DNA of 64,000 nt from an uncultured Pelagibacteraceae bacterium (lineage in GTDB: Bacteria; Pseudomonadota; Alphaproteobacteria; Pelagibacterales; Pelagibacteraceae), in the NCBI GenBank assembly GCA_902573425.1, contig CACGJO010000001.1, positions 1 to 64,000 of the forward strand, written 5' to 3'. Below the pieces are notes generated by a model. That model was not told the DNA's origin. It made no database searches and saw nothing but the letters and a program-made list of their open reading frames with translations. A program made the position numbers and the translations under genes. Shown here in pieces: positions 54,026 through 62,938 of the stretch. The stretch's first letter is position 1. Every line of letters begins with the position of its first letter.

Positions 54026-55032
54026 AAAACTTTTCCTTTAAAAATGCCTGAAGGTCTAAATAATAAAACTATAACTAAAATTGAAAAAGAAACTGCAAAC
54101 TTGTAGTCGGTCGATAGCAATTGTAAAAGTCCATCTGGTTCTAAACTTTCTGGTAAAAGATATACGAAAAACTTTTTATATGCATAAGTTAGAAGTATTT
54201 CTGAAAATGCAATAACATACCCGCCCAAGAATGCTCCAAATGGATTTCCGATACCTCCTACAATAGCAGCAGCAAATATTGGAAGCATGTTATTAAAATA
54301 TGTAAATGGCTTAAAGCTTTTGTCTAATCCGTAAAGAGCGCCACCAACTGTTGCTAAAATTGCTGCAATTACCCAGGTGATCATAACTACCCTTTTAGGA
54401 TCTATTCCTGATAAAAGAGCCAAATCTTCATTGTCTGAATAAGCTCTCATGCTTTTGCCAGTTTTTGTTTTATTCAAAAACCAAAATAAAATTGAAACAA
54501 CAATTATAGTTACAAACAAAGTAATAACTTGCGTTGATTTAATTGCGAGTCCTTCGTTTAATCCTGTCATCTCTTTAAACTCGTTTGCCTTTATAATAAA
54601 TTTTTCTCCATCAAAAAATCTTCTATCAAAAGGTCCGATAACAATTCTTACTATTGCTTGAGTAACGAACATGGTTCCTATACTAACCATAGCAAGCATA
54701 ACAGGAGGACTTTTTTTTGTTCTATAATAACTAAAAACTAATTTATCCTTTAGAAGCACATAAAAAATTGTAACTATAATTCCAAATGGTATCGCAATTA
54801 AAGCGGTCGGTAAAAAACCTAGACTTATTCCTAAAGATTGAAAGTACCAAGTAAATAGAATTGTGAACATTGTACCAAAAGACATTAGGTCTCCAGCAGT
54901 AAAGTATGCAAATCTTAAAATTCCATAAATTAATGAAACAAAAATGGCTCCAAGTGCTAATTGTGAACCATAAGCTAACGCGGGTACAAATAAATAATTT
55001 AAAAGTAGAATTATTGCATTTAAAAAATCCAT
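54022..55032 (-). CDS. livH: ABC branched-chain amino acid permease LivH-like
   Basis: First membrane subunit of the importer. It contains ALGAIFVSLIYGILRFAYFT with AGDLMSFG, the conserved LivH start, and KTGKSMRAYSDNEDLALLSG as the coupling loop to the ATPases. GGIGNPFGAFLGGYVIAFSE is the C-terminal family motif. At 336 residues it is typical. It follows livF with one base in between. Confidence 0.94.
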   Translation of the reverse strand: MDFLNAIILLLNYLFVPALAYGSQLALGAIFVSLIYGILRFAYFTAGDLMSFGTMFTILFTWYFQSLGISLGFLPTALIAIPFGIIVTIFYVLLKDKLVFSYYRTKKSPPVMLAMVSIGTMFVTQAIVRIVIGPFDRRFFDGEKFIIKANEFKEMTGLNEGLAIKSTQVITLFVTIIVVSILFWFLNKTKTGKSMRAYSDNEDLALLSGIDPKRVVMITWVIAAILATVGGALYGLDKSFKPFTYFNNMLPIFAAAIVGGIGNPFGAFLGGYVIAFSEILLTYAYKKFFVYLLPESLEPDGLLQLLSTDYKFAVSFSILVIVLLFRPSGIFKGKVL

Positions 55033-55033
55033 T

Positions 55034-55741
55034 TTAAGCTCCTAAGAAAGAGCTTCTTACTCTTGGATCATTTAATAATTCTTTGCCTGTTCCAGAATAC
55101 CTATTCTCTCCTGTAACTAAAACGTAGCCTCTATCTGATATACTTAGTGCTTGTTTTGCGTTTTGTTCGACCATTAATATTGCAACATTTGTTTTTTTAA
55201 CTTTCAAAATGTGATCAAACAACTCATCCATTACTATAGGCGAAACTCCTGCTGTTGGTTCATCCAGCATTAAAACAGATGGCTTAATCATTAAAGCTCT
55301 ACCAAGAGCAACCTGTTGTCTTTGTCCTCCAGAAAGTTCACCGACTAACTGAGTTTTTTTTTCTTTTAAAATTGGAAAAAGATCGTAAATTCTATCCAAA
55401 ATTTCTTGAATATTTTCATCTCTTAAGAAAGCTCCCATCTCCAAATTTTCTCTGACTGTTAATCCCGCAAATACATTCCGATTTTGTGGAACAAATGCTA
55501 TTCCTAGTTTTACTCTATCTTGAGGATTTAAACCCGATATGTCTTTACCATCTATAACTACTTTTCCTGATTTTAGTTTTAACAAACCCAACATAGCTTT
55601 CATTGCTGTTGATTTTCCTGCTCCGTTTGGACCTAGAATTGAAACTATCTCTCCTTTATTTACATTAACAGAGCATGAAGAAATAATATCTGGGCCAGAT
55701 CCATACCCGCCAGTCATTTTTATACCTTCAAAGAATGCCAT
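55034..55741 (-). CDS. livF: ABC transporter ATP-binding protein LivF-like
   Basis: Cytoplasmic ATPase of the importer. Walker A is GPNGAGKSTAMKAML, the signature is GELSGGQRQQVALGRALM and Walker B is VLMLDEPTAGVSP. The short 235-residue length is the LivF type. The start overlaps the livG region by one base (stop/start), so the two ATPases are coupled. Confidence 0.95.
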   Translation of the reverse strand: MAFFEGIKMTGGYGSGPDIISSCSVNVNKGEIVSILGPNGAGKSTAMKAMLGLLKLKSGKVVIDGKDISGLNPQDRVKLGIAFVPQNRNVFAGLTVRENLEMGAFLRDENIQEILDRIYDLFPILKEKKTQLVGELSGGQRQQVALGRALMIKPSVLMLDEPTAGVSPIVMDELFDHILKVKKTNVAILMVEQNAKQALSISDRGYVLVTGENRYSGTGKELLNDPRVRSSFLGA

Positions 55742-56535
55742 TAATTTTTATCCTGTGATTTTGAACCTCTTCCCAAATAACTCTCAATAACTTTTTCATT
55801 AGATTTTACTTCATCGGGGGTTCCCTCAAATAGTACAGAACCTTCGGCTAAAACAATTACAGGATTACAAAGTCGACTAATAAATTCCATATCGTGTTCG
55901 ATCATACAAAATGTATAACCCTGTTCTTTATTTAATCTTAATATTGCACTACCTATATCTTTTAAAAGAGTTCTATTTACACCGGCTCCAACTTCATCTA
56001 ACAAAACTAGCTTAGCATCCACCATCATAGTTCTACCTAGCTCTAATAATTTTTTTTGTCCTCCTGATAAATTGCCTGCCAATTCATTTGAGAGATGTTT
56101 TAAATTTAAAAAATCAATTACCTTGAATGCTTTTTCTTTAACTTTTTTTTCTTCTTCTTTTACAAGACTTGTTTTAAATAATGCATTGACTAAATTTTCA
56201 CCTGATTGATTGCCTGGAACCATCATTAGATTTTCGAGAACAGTAAGATTTGTAAATTCATGTGCAATTTGAAAAGTTCTCAAAACCCCTTTTGAAAACA
56301 ATTCATATGAGGGGAGATTGGTAATATCTTCATTATTAAACAAAACTGAACCATGGGACGATTTAAGATTTCCTGCGATTAAATTAAACAATGTAGTTTT
56401 TCCTGATCCGTTTGGCCCTATGATTCCAGTAATAGAACCTTTTTTAATTTTTAAAGAACAATTTGATATTGCCTTCAATCCTCCAAAAGATTTAGAAAGG
56501 TTTTTGACCTGCAGAATATTAGAATCTGACTGCAT
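55741..56535 (-). CDS. livG: ABC transporter ATP-binding protein LivG-like
   Basis: Second ATPase of the importer, 264 residues. Walker A is GPNGSGKTTLFNLIAG, the signature is GNLSGGQKKLLELGRTMM and Walker B is LVLLDEVGAGVN; the Glu-Val after the Asp replaces the usual Glu-Pro. VLRTFQIAHEFTNLTVLENL is typical of LivG. The gene lies 6 bases downstream of the proC-like gene on the same strand. Confidence 0.95.
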   Translation of the reverse strand: MQSDSNILQVKNLSKSFGGLKAISNCSLKIKKGSITGIIGPNGSGKTTLFNLIAGNLKSSHGSVLFNNEDITNLPSYELFSKGVLRTFQIAHEFTNLTVLENLMMVPGNQSGENLVNALFKTSLVKEEEKKVKEKAFKVIDFLNLKHLSNELAGNLSGGQKKLLELGRTMMVDAKLVLLDEVGAGVNRTLLKDIGSAILRLNKEQGYTFCMIEHDMEFISRLCNPVIVLAEGSVLFEGTPDEVKSNEKVIESYLGRGSKSQDKN

Positions 56536-56541
56536 AGAGAA

Positions 56542-57312
56542 TTATACTTTGTTTAATCTTTTAAGAACACTATTCAGAGATTTTGAGTAACGTCGATAAA
56601 AACCGGCCTTTTTTAAATACTTTAACGCGTGCTCATTTAATCCTCTTGGTGTTTGTGAAGATTTAACTAAGTATTTCAAATCTTTTTTTGAATTTATTAA
56701 TGCATCCTCAGATAAAGCAACAAAAAGTGATGTAATGTATTTTTGAGCTTCATTCCTTTTGACTCCTCTTTTTGCTAACCAATCAGATAATAATTTTAAT
56801 AATTCATAAAAAGCCGCCATCATTGAAGATGTAACCCAAAAATTTTTAGATAATTTTTCATTTTTAATTTCAATGACAGTTCCTAATTTACTAAAAAACC
56901 CTTTAACCTGCTTATCTGGAGGACAAATAGGTATTGGTCCTAAATTATTAGAAATTGGAGGAAGCGGTATGGCTCTTATTATTTTAATATTTTTACCAAT
57001 ATGTTTTTTAAGCTGGGGTATATTAATTGTAGAAATAAAACTTACTATTTTTTGATTTTTTTTAAAATTAAGTTTATTTAATATTTTACTTCCAACTTTT
57101 GGGGTTATTGCTAAAAAAACCCAGCTTGATTTATTTATTAATTGTTGATTATCTTTAGCAATAGTTACTTTTTTAAATCTTTTGCTAAGTTTTTTTGCTA
57201 TAATTTTATTACGTGGGGAGATAAAAATTTTTTTGATTTTTAACTTAGATTTAAAAATACCTAAAATAATTGAATATGTAATGTGTCCTGTTCCTATAAA
57301 GCCTATGTTCAT
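56542..57312 (-). CDS. Pyrroline-5-carboxylate reductase-like protein
   Basis: NAD(P)-dependent dehydrogenase of the ProC family. The cofactor motif is MNIGFIGTGHITYSIILGIF, and the central part is FLAITPKVGSKILNKLNF. The dimer region with the substrate loop is LVKSSQTPRGLNEHALKYLK; in true ProC it is SPGGTT, so the loop is divergent. The ATG at 57312 is preferred; the track start lies inside the divergent gene. Its placement directly before livG suggests a role in the same amino-acid pathway, not necessarily proline synthesis. Confidence 0.82.
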   Translation of the reverse strand: MNIGFIGTGHITYSIILGIFKSKLKIKKIFISPRNKIIAKKLSKRFKKVTIAKDNQQLINKSSWVFLAITPKVGSKILNKLNFKKNQKIVSFISTINIPQLKKHIGKNIKIIRAIPLPPISNNLGPIPICPPDKQVKGFFSKLGTVIEIKNEKLSKNFWVTSSMMAAFYELLKLLSDWLAKRGVKRNEAQKYITSLFVALSEDALINSKKDLKYLVKSSQTPRGLNEHALKYLKKAGFYRRYSKSLNSVLKRLNKV

Positions 57313-57317
57313 CAATA

Positions 57318-58400
57318 ATGCAGAATAACCAAGCAATACCATTTAATAAAGAAAATTTTAAACAAATTTTATCCAAACAATTTGCTTGGGTAATAGTTGT
57401 ATCAGTGCCAGGAGCCTTAATTGCTGAGTATTTTAACGTTCCATTAGCATGGTTTTTGGGTCCGATGCTCGTTACCTCAGTTGTAACCTTGGGTGGAGTA
57501 AAAACAAAAATGCCTAAACTTGTTTTAAGCACAATTTTAATTTTTTTAGGACTTTATATAGGCAATTATATTGACAAAAGTTTATTCTCACAAATTCACC
57601 AATGGATATGGACTTCTTCGATAATGCTTGGCTACATCATAGTTAGTGTTCTCTTGGTTTCAAAATATTTACAAAAATTTTCAGGTTATGGAAAAAAAAC
57701 ATCAGTTTTTTCAGCTGCGCCTGGAGCTTTAGGTCCTTTGTTGATATTAGCTGAGGACGAAAAATCAGATCTTAGTCAAGTTGCAACAGCACATCTAATA
57801 AGATTGATAATAATTATTACTGTATTTCCTTTTATAGTAAATAGTCTCTATACAACAGATAATATAAATATTGTTGAAACAATTGATACAAATCAAAATA
57901 TTCTTCATTTATTTATACTTGTTATATTATCAGTGATTTTGATTATGTTATTTGATAAATTTAAAATTCCTGCAGCCTTGCTAGCTGGAACTTTAGTAGC
58001 TAGTGGTTTTTTACAGATCACAGATATAGCTTCATATAAGTTGCCTGATAATATAGTTAATTATTGTTTGCTAATCCTAGGTGCATCTGTTGGATGCAGA
58101 TTTGCTAATAAAACTTTTAAAGAAATAGCAAAAAATACAGCACATAGTTTTATTGCTACCATGTTTTTAGTAATTTTAGGTTTGATGGCTGCCTTTGTAG
58201 CAAGTCTTGTAATTGAAAAGAATTTTTTTACTCTATTACTTTCCTACTGTCCGGGTGGAATTTATGAAGTTGCAGTGATAGCCATCTTTTTTGATTTAGA
58301 TCCTGAATTTGTCTCATTCCATCACATCATCAGACTACTAATGATATTATTTGTTGTACCTGTAATTTTGAAAATAATGGGCAAAAAAAAACCCGCTTAA
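57318..58400 (+). CDS. AbrB family membrane protein (PF05145-like)
   Basis: A 360-residue protein with about ten helices in two repeats. EYFNVPLAWFLGPMLVTSVV and the second copy FKIPAALLAGTLVASGFLQI are the family repeats. Conserved SVFSAAPGALGPLLILAED and SYCPGGIYEVAVIAIFFDLD recall the transporter-like AbrB membrane family. It is not the DNA-binding AbrB. Substrate unknown. It starts 5 bases from the divergent proC-like gene, so both leaders must be extremely short. Confidence 0.88.
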   Translation: MQNNQAIPFNKENFKQILSKQFAWVIVVSVPGALIAEYFNVPLAWFLGPMLVTSVVTLGGVKTKMPKLVLSTILIFLGLYIGNYIDKSLFSQIHQWIWTSSIMLGYIIVSVLLVSKYLQKFSGYGKKTSVFSAAPGALGPLLILAEDEKSDLSQVATAHLIRLIIIITVFPFIVNSLYTTDNINIVETIDTNQNILHLFILVILSVILIMLFDKFKIPAALLAGTLVASGFLQITDIASYKLPDNIVNYCLLILGASVGCRFANKTFKEIAKNTAHSFIATMFLVILGLMAAFVASLVIEKNFFTLLLSYCPGGIYEVAVIAIFFDLDPEFVSFHHIIRLLMILFVVPVILKIMGKKKPA

Positions 58401-58414
58401 AGTAAAGCGGGTTT
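58389..58414. terminator. Intrinsic terminator after the AbrB-like gene
   Basis: AAACCCGCTT and AAGCGGGTTT form a 10-bp stem with a 6-base loop; on the plus strand AATTTTTTTT follows. The 5' arm overlaps the last codons of the coding region. It also can serve the convergent outer-membrane protein gene. Confidence 0.9.
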
Positions 58415-58436
58415 AATTTTTTTTAAATTTTATTTC

Positions 58437-59117
58437 TTAGAAATGATAAGATAACTTAACTTGTGTAGTATCTAAATCAGCAGTAATTTTGTTATTTGTT
58501 GTAACGCCTGTTCTAGCAACAGAAGATGTTATGCTTACATCGTCATAATCTGTGTAAGCAGCTTCAAGTCTTAAGTTGTCAGTCATTTGAAAACCAAACC
58601 CATACTGAATACCATCAATACTTACGTTACCATATTTAGATCCTGAATCTAAACTCTCGTTAGTATTTACATCAACAGATGCATGTCCAACGTGAAGATA
58701 AAAACCGTCATTTAAATAGAAGTTGGCGTAAAGTGTAAGATGATCAGAAACTTCAGCTGAAGCAGTTTGTGTATTTGTTGTAGTTGTTTCTGCAGCCTCA
58801 CCAGTTTCTGATGTCTCTGTATCAGTTCTAGTGTGTGTTGCGTCACTAACATCTGCGTCCATTGGAATATAATCTACTCCAAATGCTACTCGTCCAAACT
58901 GTGCCTCAGCAAAAATAGATCCAGTAGCAAAAGTGTTACTTACTGATGCTGGAATTGTTTCAGCTGTTTGTGAGCCAGTTTCGGTTTCAGAACCTTCTGC
59001 TTGCAAATTAACAACTGCTCCTGACACACCTAAAGTCATGTCTACCGCAAAAGCCTTTGTAAACGAAAGTGCAGATATAAATAATACCGCTAAGAAACTA
59101 ATTGCAATTTTTCTCAT
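58437..59117 (-). CDS. Outer-membrane beta-barrel protein with Thr/Glu-rich loops
   Basis: A 226-residue protein with a signal peptide (KIAISFLAVLFISALSFTKA, cut after FA). Alternating beta strands follow, such as FGRVAFGVDYIPMDA, LTLYANFYLNDGFYLHVGHA and LRLEAAYTDYDDVSI, and the C-terminal residue is Phe (LSYHF), as in barrels recognised by BAM. Two loops are of low complexity, rich in Thr and Glu (TETSETGEAAETTTTNTQTA), so they may be surface-exposed and variable. An OmpW- or porin-like eight-strand barrel is the likely fold; the function is not known. Confidence 0.88.
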   Translation of the reverse strand: MRKIAISFLAVLFISALSFTKAFAVDMTLGVSGAVVNLQAEGSETETGSQTAETIPASVSNTFATGSIFAEAQFGRVAFGVDYIPMDADVSDATHTRTDTETSETGEAAETTTTNTQTASAEVSDHLTLYANFYLNDGFYLHVGHASVDVNTNESLDSGSKYGNVSIDGIQYGFGFQMTDNLRLEAAYTDYDDVSITSSVARTGVTTNNKITADLDTTQVKLSYHF

Positions 59118-59202
59118 AAATCTCTCTCTTTTTTTAATTAATTAATTGATCGATTCTTACAAGATTTTAGGTTTTTAGTACAATGTTTAATACAGTTATG
59201 AA

Positions 59203-59219
59203 GACAATCTATGATTGTC
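59203..59219. promoter_or_regulatory. Inverted repeat upstream of the outer-membrane protein gene
   Basis: GACAATC TAT GATTGTC is a perfect 7-bp inverted repeat with a 3-base centre, about 85-100 bases upstream of the barrel gene start. It resembles an operator for a dimeric regulator; there is no supporting data beyond symmetry. Confidence 0.35.
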
Positions 59220-59288
59220 CTTAAAAAAGTCTATATTTTGAGGGCATTTTTTGTTGCAAAAATAACACATAATTAAACTTTATTTATC

Positions 59289-59315
59289 AAAAATACCTAA
59301 AAAAAAGGTATTTTT
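59289..59315 (-). terminator. Terminator of the liv-azl-hydrolase-glaH operon
   Basis: On the minus strand AAAAATACCT and AGGTATTTTT form a 10-bp stem with a T-rich loop, placed directly on the glaH stop codon. The stem is AT-rich and hence weaker than the other terminators here. Confidence 0.7.
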
Positions 59316-60207
59316 ATCCAAAAACTCCTCTAATTCTTAAAAGCTCTCTTGATAAATTAGTATCTTGCTTAAATGGTTTTCTTCCGTGAAGCCAAAAATA
59401 GTTGTTTGAAAAAATTGTGGAACCTGGTTTTAAGGGAAAAGCTAGCTTGTTCTTACTTTGCTCTAGTGCATCTGATAATTTCTGTAAAAAAAGACCCTGC
59501 TCCATATTCTTAGGTTCTGGAAACTGATCAATATATGAAATGGTAGGTTTACCATCTTTGTCTTTTGAAAATACAGGGTGCTCTACTTTATAATCAATAT
59601 TTTTACTTTTTGGTGATCCCCATACAAAATTTTGTTTTCCAACGGGATCCTCACTTAGTTCTTTACAGTGCTCCCAATCATCAAGGTGTAGTAAAACGCT
59701 TTCTCCCCCAAAAGTATTTATTTCTTCCATTTTAGTCATTAATACCCAATCAGTTTTTTCTTTTACAAAAGTTCCATCAGTGTGAAGATCTAAATTTCTG
59801 TATGCTTTTCTTAAATAAGAGTCGCTAGTGTCAGAGTGTTTTACATGAAATCTTGCATAGTATTTATCAGTCATTGAATCAAAATTAGGAAGACCAACTA
59901 GATAAGCAAAAGCAGTTGATAATTTTACAAGAAAATCTTTGTTAAACTTTGAATTTTTAATATTTGGTTCAATAATTACAGTACCCGAATTTCTGTCTTT
60001 TAAAGTTTCATTTAAATTTTTACTTAAATCTCCAGAAAAAACATCATCAACACTTTTTGCTAAAGAAAATCTAGAGAATGGTTTGTACTCTAAAGACTGT
60101 ACACTGTGTTTATTAAACGGGAATATTAATTTATCTAATTCAGGTTCTTTAATTTGGATTACTTTAATTCGTTTTGATATTGAGTGATCTTTTATTTCTA
60201 AACTCAT
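59314..60207 (-). CDS. glaH: Glutarate 2-hydroxylase GlaH (CsiD family)
   Basis: Fe(II)/2-oxoglutarate dioxygenase that hydroxylates glutarate to L-2-hydroxyglutarate in lysine degradation. The match to the CsiD family is strong: QSLEYKPFSRFSLAKSVDD, YYARFHVKHSDTSDSYLRKA, the iron-binding LDLHTDGTFVKE (HxD) and FWLHGRKPF with the distal His. RELLRIRGVFG holds the 2-oxoglutarate Arg. The ATG at 60207 is preferred over the track start and gives about 297 residues. It overlaps the hydrolase gene by 4 bases. No lhgO, gabT, gabD or csiR is visible in the window. Confidence 0.92.
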   Translation of the reverse strand: MSLEIKDHSISKRIKVIQIKEPELDKLIFPFNKHSVQSLEYKPFSRFSLAKSVDDVFSGDLSKNLNETLKDRNSGTVIIEPNIKNSKFNKDFLVKLSTAFAYLVGLPNFDSMTDKYYARFHVKHSDTSDSYLRKAYRNLDLHTDGTFVKEKTDWVLMTKMEEINTFGGESVLLHLDDWEHCKELSEDPVGKQNFVWGSPKSKNIDYKVEHPVFSKDKDGKPTISYIDQFPEPKNMEQGLFLQKLSDALEQSKNKLAFPLKPGSTIFSNNYFWLHGRKPFKQDTNLSRELLRIRGVFG

Positions 60208-61130
60208 TTTATTCTTGATGCTATATAATCTAAAATTACAGGGTTGTAGTATTGAAAACAAAGTCCTGTATCCATATCATGACCTTTTTTAACAGGTTCT
60301 GACCAGTCATATCCCTTTCGAATACATTTTTTTCCATTAATTTTATAATTTTCAGAAATTACTATTCTTTTCACTCCAGGTATTTCCTCCAACCAATCAG
60401 AAAGCAAACCCTCATATTTATCTCTAGGATGTGTAAAAGCTAAAACTGGAGTTTTTAAATTATTTTTAATTTCATCGTTCATTTTTTGTCTTAAATCGTG
60501 AGGTCCTTTCCATTTTTTTCTAAATTTCTCCATAGCTTTATCAACACCTAATTTTTTAACTTTGTAATTATGAGATAATTTTCCAAAACATGCCTGCATA
60601 TAAGATATACCACCACCTACTTTGTCTGGATGTCTAGTCATAAACAACAAAGTGGTTAAACCCCCGCAAGAATGCCCTGTAATAAAAACCTGTTTCCTTG
60701 GAACACCTGCTTTTATAAATTTTTCTATTAGCTCTAAATTTAATTCTACCCTTTTATCTAACATGTGTTTACCTTTATAAACTTCTGGAGTTTTTAAGGT
60801 CCACCAATCTTTTTCTTGTGACATATCCCCCTTAAGGTGATCGCTGCAAAGATTGTAAACCATTATTTTTTTTCCATTAACTTTTTGATCTATAAGGGAA
60901 GCATGATTCCTTAGCATAGATACCCACGAACAACCTGAGACACTATCATTTTTATTTTGACCGTGATTATAAATAACAATTATTTTATTTTTGGGATCAT
61001 TAATTTCAAAACCTTTGACTAACCTAACATTTTTATTAATAAACCCGCTGCTTTTTATTTTGTCTGCAGGCCCTGCATAAAGAGGTGTAAGCAAAATAGA
61101 AAAAATTGTAACTAATAATATTTTTTTCAT
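60204..61130 (-). CDS. Exported alpha/beta hydrolase
   Basis: A 308-residue protein with a signal peptide (MKKILLVTIFSILLTPLYAG). The alpha/beta hydrolase features are IVIYNHGQNKN (oxyanion region), the nucleophile elbow FITGHSCGGLTTLLF and a C-terminal KGHDMDTGL with the likely His. Six or more cysteines, including SGCSWVSML and QACFGKL, may form disulfides in the periplasm. It may be an esterase or amidase; the substrate is unknown. It is coupled to azlD upstream (4-base overlap) and glaH downstream. Confidence 0.85.
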   Translation of the reverse strand: MKKILLVTIFSILLTPLYAGPADKIKSSGFINKNVRLVKGFEINDPKNKIIVIYNHGQNKNDSVSGCSWVSMLRNHASLIDQKVNGKKIMVYNLCSDHLKGDMSQEKDWWTLKTPEVYKGKHMLDKRVELNLELIEKFIKAGVPRKQVFITGHSCGGLTTLLFMTRHPDKVGGGISYMQACFGKLSHNYKVKKLGVDKAMEKFRKKWKGPHDLRQKMNDEIKNNLKTPVLAFTHPRDKYEGLLSDWLEEIPGVKRIVISENYKINGKKCIRKGYDWSEPVKKGHDMDTGLCFQYYNPVILDYIASRIK

Positions 61131-61459
61131 ACTAATTTAATTAAAACAGTTAAAAGTATAGCAGATAGCACTGTGGGGTAGACAAGGTTTCTTTTAGTAA
61201 TAAAAAATACGACTACACACACAAAAACTACAATAAATCTCAATAAATTGCTGGCATCTCCCAGGTCTCCTGCGGGAAAAACTACCACTTTAGAAATCAA
61301 GGCTGCTAGTGTTGAGTAAGCTATACAATCAAACAATCTAAAGATCTTAGAATTCTCATCAATTCTTTCTGAAAACAAAACTCCTAAAGATCTAGATAAA
61401 TAAGTAGCTATAGACGTCACCGCTATAACCAAAATAATGTTAGATGATAAATCAGTCAT
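61127..61459 (-). CDS. azlD: AzlD family transport protein
   Basis: The small partner of AzlC in branched-chain amino acid export. It is 110 residues with four helices; ATYLSRSLGVLFSERI matches the AzlD N-terminal conserved region. It overlaps azlC by 8 bases and the hydrolase gene by 4. In this operon an exporter pair follows an importer ATPase pair. Confidence 0.88.
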   Translation of the reverse strand: MTDLSSNIILVIAVTSIATYLSRSLGVLFSERIDENSKIFRLFDCIAYSTLAALISKVVVFPAGDLGDASNLLRFIVVFVCVVVFFITKRNLVYPTVLSAILLTVLIKLV

Positions 61460-62153
61460 TTATTTCTCCTGCAAAAAACGCAACTATACCAGCAGCTACG
61501 CCTCCATATAAAATACACCACTCAGGTGATACCAAATAAAAAAGAGGTCCAAGAATAGTTCCTAAAATAACAGAAGTTCCTATAGCGATATTTTTCATTG
61601 TGCCAAGCAACATGCAAAAAAAATAAATAGGATTTACAATAGCAAGGCCTATCATCATATCTTTACTTAAATAGTCAGAAACCAAGTATCCTAAAATAGT
61701 GGAAAAAATTGCAATTGACCAAGTTGCAGTTCCGATGCCCATCCAAAAATCTATTCGATTATCCAAATTGATTTTTCTATAATCTTTTTTCATTATCAAC
61801 CAGGAAGAAACAGCTAAAAAATGACACGAAACATAATATTTCCACTTTGGTTGCTTTTTACTTTTTAATAATGGAAACATCGAAACCGCCATTGGAAATA
61901 AACGAGCATTTACTAACCAAACACCAATAAAAATATTAACAAGCGATGCGCCAACTAAAAAAGACTCGGCCATCACTAATTGTCCAGGTAATGCATAAGT
62001 AAAGAATGTAGAGAAGAAACTTTGTTGGAAATTAAAACCAATATTTTTTAAAAGAGCTCCTATTGCTAGAAAACTACACCCTAAAGCAATTGCCGGGCTA
62101 TCAACCGATCGAACTGAGTATAAACCTTTTAAGAAATATCCTGATTTTCTCAT
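61452..62153 (-). CDS. azlC: AzlC family branched-chain amino acid exporter subunit
   Basis: A 233-residue protein with six or seven helices. FFSTFFTYALPGQLVMAESF is the AzlC hallmark, and NARLFPMAVSMFPLLKSKKQ is also typical. It forms a complex with AzlD. The start overlaps the livF stop by one base (TAATG type), so it is coupled to the second Liv importer. Confidence 0.9.
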   Translation of the reverse strand: MRKSGYFLKGLYSVRSVDSPAIALGCSFLAIGALLKNIGFNFQQSFFSTFFTYALPGQLVMAESFLVGASLVNIFIGVWLVNARLFPMAVSMFPLLKSKKQPKWKYYVSCHFLAVSSWLIMKKDYRKINLDNRIDFWMGIGTATWSIAIFSTILGYLVSDYLSKDMMIGLAIVNPIYFFCMLLGTMKNIAIGTSVILGTILGPLFYLVSPEWCILYGGVAAGIVAFFAGEIND

Positions 62154-62938
62154 TAACCGCCGAGGAATAATCTTCCAACGTCAGGATTCTTTAATAAATC
62201 ATTCCCTTCACCAACAATGGCGGTTTGGCCAGAAACTAAAACATAACCGATATCTGCAAACTCAAGACCTTTTTTTGCGTTTTGCTCAACCATGATGATG
62301 GTTTTCTTTTCATTTTTTTGAAGATCTTCTAAAATTTCAAATACCATCTCAATATATCTTGGTTCTAAACCTATTGAAGGCTCATCAACTAAAAGTATTG
62401 ATGGACGCATAACTAAAGCTCTTGAAATCTCAAGAAGTCTTCTTTCACCGCCTGATAAAACTTTTGCTGGTTGATTTTTTCTTTTATTTAATCTTTCATA
62501 TTTTTGCAGAACTTTCTGTGCTTCTTGGTAAGATTCCTCTGTTTTATCTTTAATGTATCCTCCCATTAATAAGTTTTCTTCCACTGTCATATCTGGAAAT
62601 ACAGAATTATCTTGAAGAATGTAGGCTATACCTACACTTTTTAATTTCTCAGCAGGAGAAAGATTTGTTATTTCTTTTCCATCTATTTCTATTTGACCTG
62701 AAAAAATATTTGTAAAACCATAAATTGAGTGAAGTATTGTAGACTTACCAGCACCATTAGGACCGATTAGACATAAAGACTGAGCTTTATCTACAAGTAA
62801 ATTGAAATCATGAAGTATTTCCATTTTTCCATAACCAGCAGATAAATTTTTAATTTGTAAATGTAAGTTTGATCCTGAAAGTTTTTGTAAATCCTTAACT
62901 TCTGGGGCTTTTCCTAAAACTTCATATTGATTTGCCAT
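62153..62938 (-). CDS. livF: ABC transporter ATP-binding protein LivF-like (second system)
   Basis: A 261-residue ATPase with Walker A GPNGAGKSTILHSIYG, signature VLSGGERRLLEISRALVM and Walker B ILLVDEPSIGLEP. It has an N-terminal extension of about 25 residues (NQYEVLGKAPEVKDL) relative to the first LivF in this window. It overlaps the livG stop by one base. Confidence 0.93.
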   Translation of the reverse strand: MANQYEVLGKAPEVKDLQKLSGSNLHLQIKNLSAGYGKMEILHDFNLLVDKAQSLCLIGPNGAGKSTILHSIYGFTNIFSGQIEIDGKEITNLSPAEKLKSVGIAYILQDNSVFPDMTVEENLLMGGYIKDKTEESYQEAQKVLQKYERLNKRKNQPAKVLSGGERRLLEISRALVMRPSILLVDEPSIGLEPRYIEMVFEILEDLQKNEKKTIIMVEQNAKKGLEFADIGYVLVSGQTAIVGEGNDLLKNPDVGRLFLGG

